From Acidimicrobiia bacterium (GTDB lineage Bacteria; Actinomycetota; Acidimicrobiia; Acidimicrobiales; Bin134), in the NCBI GenBank assembly GCA_009843565.1, contig VYDF01000243.1, positions 1-8,694 of the forward strand: 8,694 nucleotides of DNA. The letters run 5' to 3'. The notes under the pieces were generated by a model. It did no database searches. It was not told the origin of the DNA and saw only the letters and a list, made by a program, of their open reading frames with translations. Of the stretch, positions 5,645 to 8,694 are shown in pieces (position 1 is the first letter of the stretch; each line of letters opens with the position of its first letter). Made by a program: the position numbers and the translations under genes.

Positions 5645-6787
5645 ATGACATCTGGAGCGATCTCATATCTTGACAACGCCGCTTCAACCCCGCTGTGCTC
5701 GGAGGCGGTGGAGGCCATGGTTCCGTTGCACCGGGAGCTCTATGCCAACCCAACCGGAGCCCATCGCATGGCCCGGGACACTCGCCGCCGGATCGACGAC
5801 GCTCGGGATGTGATGGCCGAGGCTCTGGGCTCGAAACCAGGGGAGATCGTGTTCACCGGCGGGGGCACCGAGGGCGACAACCTGGCCGTGGTTGGCCGGC
5901 ACATGACAGTGGGCGGGGTGACGGTGTGCTCGGCCATCGAGCACCACGCGGTGTTGGAGCCGGTAGAGCACCTGGGCGGCCGGGTGGTGGCGGTAGACGC
6001 GGTCGGGGTAATCGATCTGGATGATCTGGCCGCGGCTCTTGGCGACGACGTGACCGTGGTGTCGGTGATGTTGGCCAACAACGAGACCGGCATGGTCCAG
6101 CCCTTGGACCAGGTGGCCGAGGCGGTGCGCGCTTCGGCCCCCAATGCGGTGCTCCATACCGACGCGGTGCAGGCCTTTCCCTGGATGGATGTGGCCACGC
6201 AGGCGGCGTGCGCCGATCTGATTTCGGTGAGCGCCCACAAGTTCGGCGGTCCCAAGGGTGTGGGGGCGCTGGTGGTACGCGACGGAGTGGAGTTGTCGCC
6301 GCTGCTGTTGGGCGGTGGCCAAGAGCGGGGGTTGCGCTCGGGCACCCACAACGCGGCCGGGATCGCCGGAATGGCCGCGGCCGCCGAAGTGGTGCTGAAG
6401 AGCCGAGCCGAGCAGGTGGTGCGGCTAGCCGGGTTGCGGGATCGGTTGGCAGACGGCGTGTTGGGCGCCGTGGAGGGCGCCGTGGAGACTGGGGAGCGGT
6501 CGGGCAAGGTGGCCGGATCGGCCCATCTGTGCTTCGAGGGCATCGAGTCGGAGGCGTTGTTGTTCCTGCTGGAGGATGCTGGGGTGTACGCGTCGGCAGC
6601 GTCGTCCTGCTCCAGCGGGGCTCAGGACCCGTCGCATGTGCTGGCGGCCATGGGGTACGACCGGATGCTGGCCGGGGGATCGCTGCGGCTATCGCTGGGC
6701 TATGAGACCACCGACGCCGATATCGACCAGGCCCTGGCGGTGATCCCCGGCGCAGTGGCCCGACTACGCGAATACGGCAAGGGCTGA
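5645..6787 (+). CDS. Cysteine desulfurase, NifS/IscS type
   Basis: This PLP enzyme turns cysteine into alanine and leaves a persulfide on its own Cys. Counting from ATG at 5645 (380 residues), the landmarks are YLDNAAST near the start, SAIEHH with the PLP-stacking His100, NNETG, HTDAVQ with Asp173 binding the pyridine nitrogen, SAHKFGG with the Schiff-base Lys199, RSGT, and the catalytic Cys322 in SSCSSGAQDPSHVL. The full-length Cys loop marks it as group I (NifS/IscS). The start is chosen from the AAGGG ribosome site; GTG at 5639 would add two residues. mnmA follows after only 3 nt. As with B. subtilis YrvO-MnmA, the pairing suggests this desulfurase feeds sulfur directly to MnmA, though a general Fe-S role cannot be excluded. 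No tusABCDE relay genes are in the window. Confidence 0.94.
   Translation: MTSGAISYLDNAASTPLCSEAVEAMVPLHRELYANPTGAHRMARDTRRRIDDARDVMAEALGSKPGEIVFTGGGTEGDNLAVVGRHMTVGGVTVCSAIEHHAVLEPVEHLGGRVVAVDAVGVIDLDDLAAALGDDVTVVSVMLANNETGMVQPLDQVAEAVRASAPNAVLHTDAVQAFPWMDVATQAACADLISVSAHKFGGPKGVGALVVRDGVELSPLLLGGGQERGLRSGTHNAAGIAGMAAAAEVVLKSRAEQVVRLAGLRDRLADGVLGAVEGAVETGERSGKVAGSAHLCFEGIESEALLFLLEDAGVYASAASSCSSGAQDPSHVLAAMGYDRMLAGGSLRLSLGYETTDADIDQALAVIPGAVARLREYGKG
6779..6783 (+). promoter_or_regulatory. Ribosome binding site of mnmA
   Basis: AAGGG, inside the last codons of the desulfurase gene, stands 7 nt before the mnmA ATG at 6791. It is the same five bases as used for the desulfurase. Confidence 0.55.
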
Positions 6788-6790
6788 GCC

Positions 6791-7819
6791 ATGCGGGTTT
6801 TGGCGGCTATGTCGGGGGGCGTGGACTCCTCGGTGGCCGCAGCCATACTGGCCGAGCAGGGCCACAACGTGGTGGGAGTGACCCTCAAGCTGTGGGGAGG
6901 GGAGTCGGACACCGGCTGCTGCTCGGTTTCGGATGTGGAGGACGCTCGCCGGGTGGCCGACCTCTTGGGATTGCAGCACCACGTGTTCAACTTCGGCGAC
7001 GCATTCGACCAGAGGGTGGTGACTCCCTATGTCGACGACCACGCCGTGGGGCTGACGCCCAACCCCTGCATCGAATGCAACCGCCACATCAAGTTCGACA
7101 AGCTGATGGTGCGGGCCGAGGCGCTGGGATTCGATGCAGTGGCCACCGGCCATCACGCCCGACTGGAGGCCACCGGTGGCGGGCTCCGGATACGGCGGGG
7201 CGTGGATGACGCCAAAGACCAGTCCTACGTGCTGTACATGCTGGGCCAGCAGCAGATGGCCCGACTGTTGTTGCCCATCGGCCAGTTGACCAAGGCCGAG
7301 GTCAGAGAGCGGGCCGCCGAGCTGGGCCTGCGGAACTCGGCCAAGCCCGACAGCCAGGATGTGTGCTTCATCGCCAACCGGGCCGGGGGACGGCAAGGGT
7401 TCCTCTCTCGCCGCCTGGGGGAGTCGCCGGGGATTGTGGTGGACGTCGATGGCACAGAGTTGAGCTCAGTGGAGGCGGTGCAGGCGGTGACCATCGGCCA
7501 GCGTCGAGGCCTCAACCTGGGCGGCACCGACGAGCCCCGGTACGTGACCGACGTGGATATCACCGCAGGCCTAGTGACCGTGGGACGACGGGAAGACCTG
7601 TTCACACCTATCCAGGAGGTGACCAGAATCCAATGGGCCGATAGCCCCGTGGAGGGTCCCATGGACATTCAGGTGAGCGCCCACGGCATCCCCGCGGCCG
7701 GGACGGTGAATGAAGAGGGCGCGGTCCGCTGGCACGAGCCCCAGCGCCGGGTAGCCCCCGGCCAAGCCGTGGTCTTCTACCAGGGAGAGCTAGTCGCCGG
7801 CGGCGCAGTCGCGGCCTGA
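6791..7819 (+). CDS. mnmA: tRNA-specific 2-thiouridylase
   Basis: MnmA activates U34 of tRNAs for Lys, Glu and Gln by adenylation and replaces its 2-oxygen with sulfur. The 342-residue protein has the PP-loop SGGVDSS (8-14) for ATP, the LWGGESDTGCC segment (34-44), the TPNPCIECN motif with Cys96 in the place of the E. coli catalytic Cys102, the GHHAR region (120-124), KDQSYVLYML (142-151), and DSQDVCFI with Cys192 in the place of Cys199. The C-terminal beta-barrel domains follow with IGQRRGLNLGG. Cys93 makes a CxxC with Cys96, so three cysteines lie near the active site. The gene starts 3 nt after the desulfurase stop and is almost certainly co-transcribed with it. The convergent aldolase gene ends 10 nt downstream. 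Confidence 0.97.
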   Translation: MRVLAAMSGGVDSSVAAAILAEQGHNVVGVTLKLWGGESDTGCCSVSDVEDARRVADLLGLQHHVFNFGDAFDQRVVTPYVDDHAVGLTPNPCIECNRHIKFDKLMVRAEALGFDAVATGHHARLEATGGGLRIRRGVDDAKDQSYVLYMLGQQQMARLLLPIGQLTKAEVRERAAELGLRNSAKPDSQDVCFIANRAGGRQGFLSRRLGESPGIVVDVDGTELSSVEAVQAVTIGQRRGLNLGGTDEPRYVTDVDITAGLVTVGRREDLFTPIQEVTRIQWADSPVEGPMDIQVSAHGIPAAGTVNEEGAVRWHEPQRRVAPGQAVVFYQGELVAGGAVAA

Positions 7820-7829
7820 TCAGGGCTGT

Positions 7830-8678
7830 TCAGATAACCAGCTCGCGTAGGGCGGCGAGGCGGGGAACGATCAGATCGGCGATGACTCTCGGGCGTTCGG
7901 GGGGTGGTGTCAAGGCGGCTTCGCCCCACAGGGCCCGGCCGACGGTGAATCCCGCGCAGCCCGAGGCCATCGCCACATCCAGCTGGGCGTGGTAGCTCTC
8001 GAAGCTGCCGCCGCCCGAAAGCAGGGTCCAGGGCATGTCGCAGCGTTTGGTGATTTCCCAGCAAGCCACGGCCCACCGGGCCGGTTCGGGGTCGTGGATG
8101 GGATCGACGGGGAAGGGCAGTTTCAGCACATCGAATCCCATAGGGGCGAAGCGATCTACGGTTTCGAGCACGATCTCAGGGCGCATCGACGGATCATCGA
8201 GGGCGTAGAACAGCGGCTCTACCAGCAGGGGTATTCCCACGCGGCGGCACTCGGCCAGGATTTCGGCCGCCGCCCGCTCCTGGGCCGCGGCGTGGGGGCG
8301 GTCGGGCTGGTAGAGCACTAGGAGTTTGGCGGCGGCGGCCCCGCAGTCGGCCGCGGATTGCACCGACCAGCCGTCGAGGAGGGCGACGGGAGCGGCTTCG
8401 GGATCAGCCATGTAGCCCTGGGCCTCCAGCGCGGCGGTGAAGCCCACCCCAGGAGGCAGCGTACCGTCGAGCAACTGCGGGATGGAGTACTCGGGCTCGA
8501 GCATCACCCCGGTGGCCCCGGCGGCCAAACCAGCCACAAGGTCGCGCTTGAGATCGACAATGGCCTCGCTGGTCACTGAATCGGGATCGTCGGGGGCCAG
8601 AACGCTGCGCAGCGTGTCGCGATGGTCGATGGCCAATATCGCGAACCGCCCGTTGTGGGTTAGGTCGGCCACGCTCAT
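7830..8678 (-). CDS. Class I aldolase, LacD/YihT (tagatose-bisphosphate aldolase-like) family
   Basis: This 282-residue TIM-barrel protein has the family landmarks: AIDHRDTLR (16-24) on the first strand, MLEPEYS (59-65), LLVLYQPD (119-126), LVEPLFY (152-158), the Schiff-base lysine Lys186 in DVLKLPFPVD, and the phosphate-binding LLSGGGSFESY (219-229) followed by FTVGRALWG. Relatives cleave tagatose 1,6-bisphosphate (LacD) or 6-deoxy-6-sulfofructose 1-phosphate (YihT). The sequence alone does not choose between these, and no sugar kinase, isomerase or sulfosugar gene is in the window. The ATG at 8678 has no Shine-Dalgarno in the 16 bases available before the window edge, so the promoter and any operon partners upstream are out of view. 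It converges on mnmA with a 10-nt gap. Confidence 0.88.
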   Translation of the reverse strand: MSVADLTHNGRFAILAIDHRDTLRSVLAPDDPDSVTSEAIVDLKRDLVAGLAAGATGVMLEPEYSIPQLLDGTLPPGVGFTAALEAQGYMADPEAAPVALLDGWSVQSAADCGAAAAKLLVLYQPDRPHAAAQERAAAEILAECRRVGIPLLVEPLFYALDDPSMRPEIVLETVDRFAPMGFDVLKLPFPVDPIHDPEPARWAVACWEITKRCDMPWTLLSGGGSFESYHAQLDVAMASGCAGFTVGRALWGEAALTPPPERPRVIADLIVPRLAALRELVI

Positions 8679-8694
8679 GTCAATTGGAAGGCAC

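Noticed and set aside
7815..7824. CCTGATCAGG palindrome between mnmA and the aldolase, considered as a terminator.
   Set aside because: It has no loop, a mismatch immediately outside and no T-run on either strand, so it would not form a stable hairpin.

Overview
The window is GC-rich, densely coded bacterial chromosome, most likely from an actinobacterium, perhaps an Acidimicrobiia-like lineage. Three things point there: a homologue of the mycothiol-dependent oxidoreductase Rv2466c, a MurA with Asp in place of the usual active-site Cys (as in mycobacteria), and frequent GTG starts with promoter -10 hexamers placed as if transcripts were leaderless. The species assignment is inference. I see no tRNA, rRNA, insertion sequence, CRISPR array or phage gene, and no gene-free stretch over 300 bases.

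Layout. 2-454 (+): 3' part of an alpha/beta-hydrolase of the KANL3/Tex30-like family. 451-1962 (-): a major facilitator transporter with an unusual N-terminal extension of about 110 residues; its stop codon shares a CTAG with the hydrolase stop. 1963-2038: divergent promoter region with a perfect 12-bp palindrome. 2039-3331 (+): murA. 3285-3419 (-): a 44-residue single-pass membrane protein, antisense to the murA 3' end. 3509-3772 and 3786-4472 (+): a NifU-type Fe-S domain protein and a rhomboid protease. 4469-4909 (-): an SRPBCC protein whose stop overlaps the rhomboid stop. 4972-5628, 5645-6787 and 6791-7819 (+): a DsbA/Rv2466c-like thioredoxin-fold protein, a cysteine desulfurase and the tRNA 2-thiouridylase MnmA. 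7830-8678 (-): a LacD/YihT-type class I aldolase.

How the genes work together. The clearest functional unit is 4972-7819. The desulfurase takes sulfur from cysteine to its catalytic Cys and probably hands it to MnmA, which thiolates U34 of tRNAs for Lys, Glu and Gln. The thioredoxin-fold protein ahead of them may be a redox partner. The NifU-domain protein about 1.5 kb upstream fits a local Fe-S/sulfur theme but is a separate transcription unit with a rhomboid protease. murA makes the first committed step of peptidoglycan synthesis.

Two patterns run through the window. Promoter-proximal genes (murA, nifU-like, SRPBCC, dsbA-like) have a -10-like hexamer ending 6 or 7 nt before the start and no usable Shine-Dalgarno, whereas the two internal operon genes (desulfurase and mnmA) carry AAGGG 7-8 nt before ATG. 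Convergent genes are packed so that stop codons overlap, leaving no room for ordinary terminators. I found no clearly undescribed multi-gene system. The best candidates for new information are the small membrane protein, the monothiol Rv2466c-like protein, and the palindrome between the transporter and murA.
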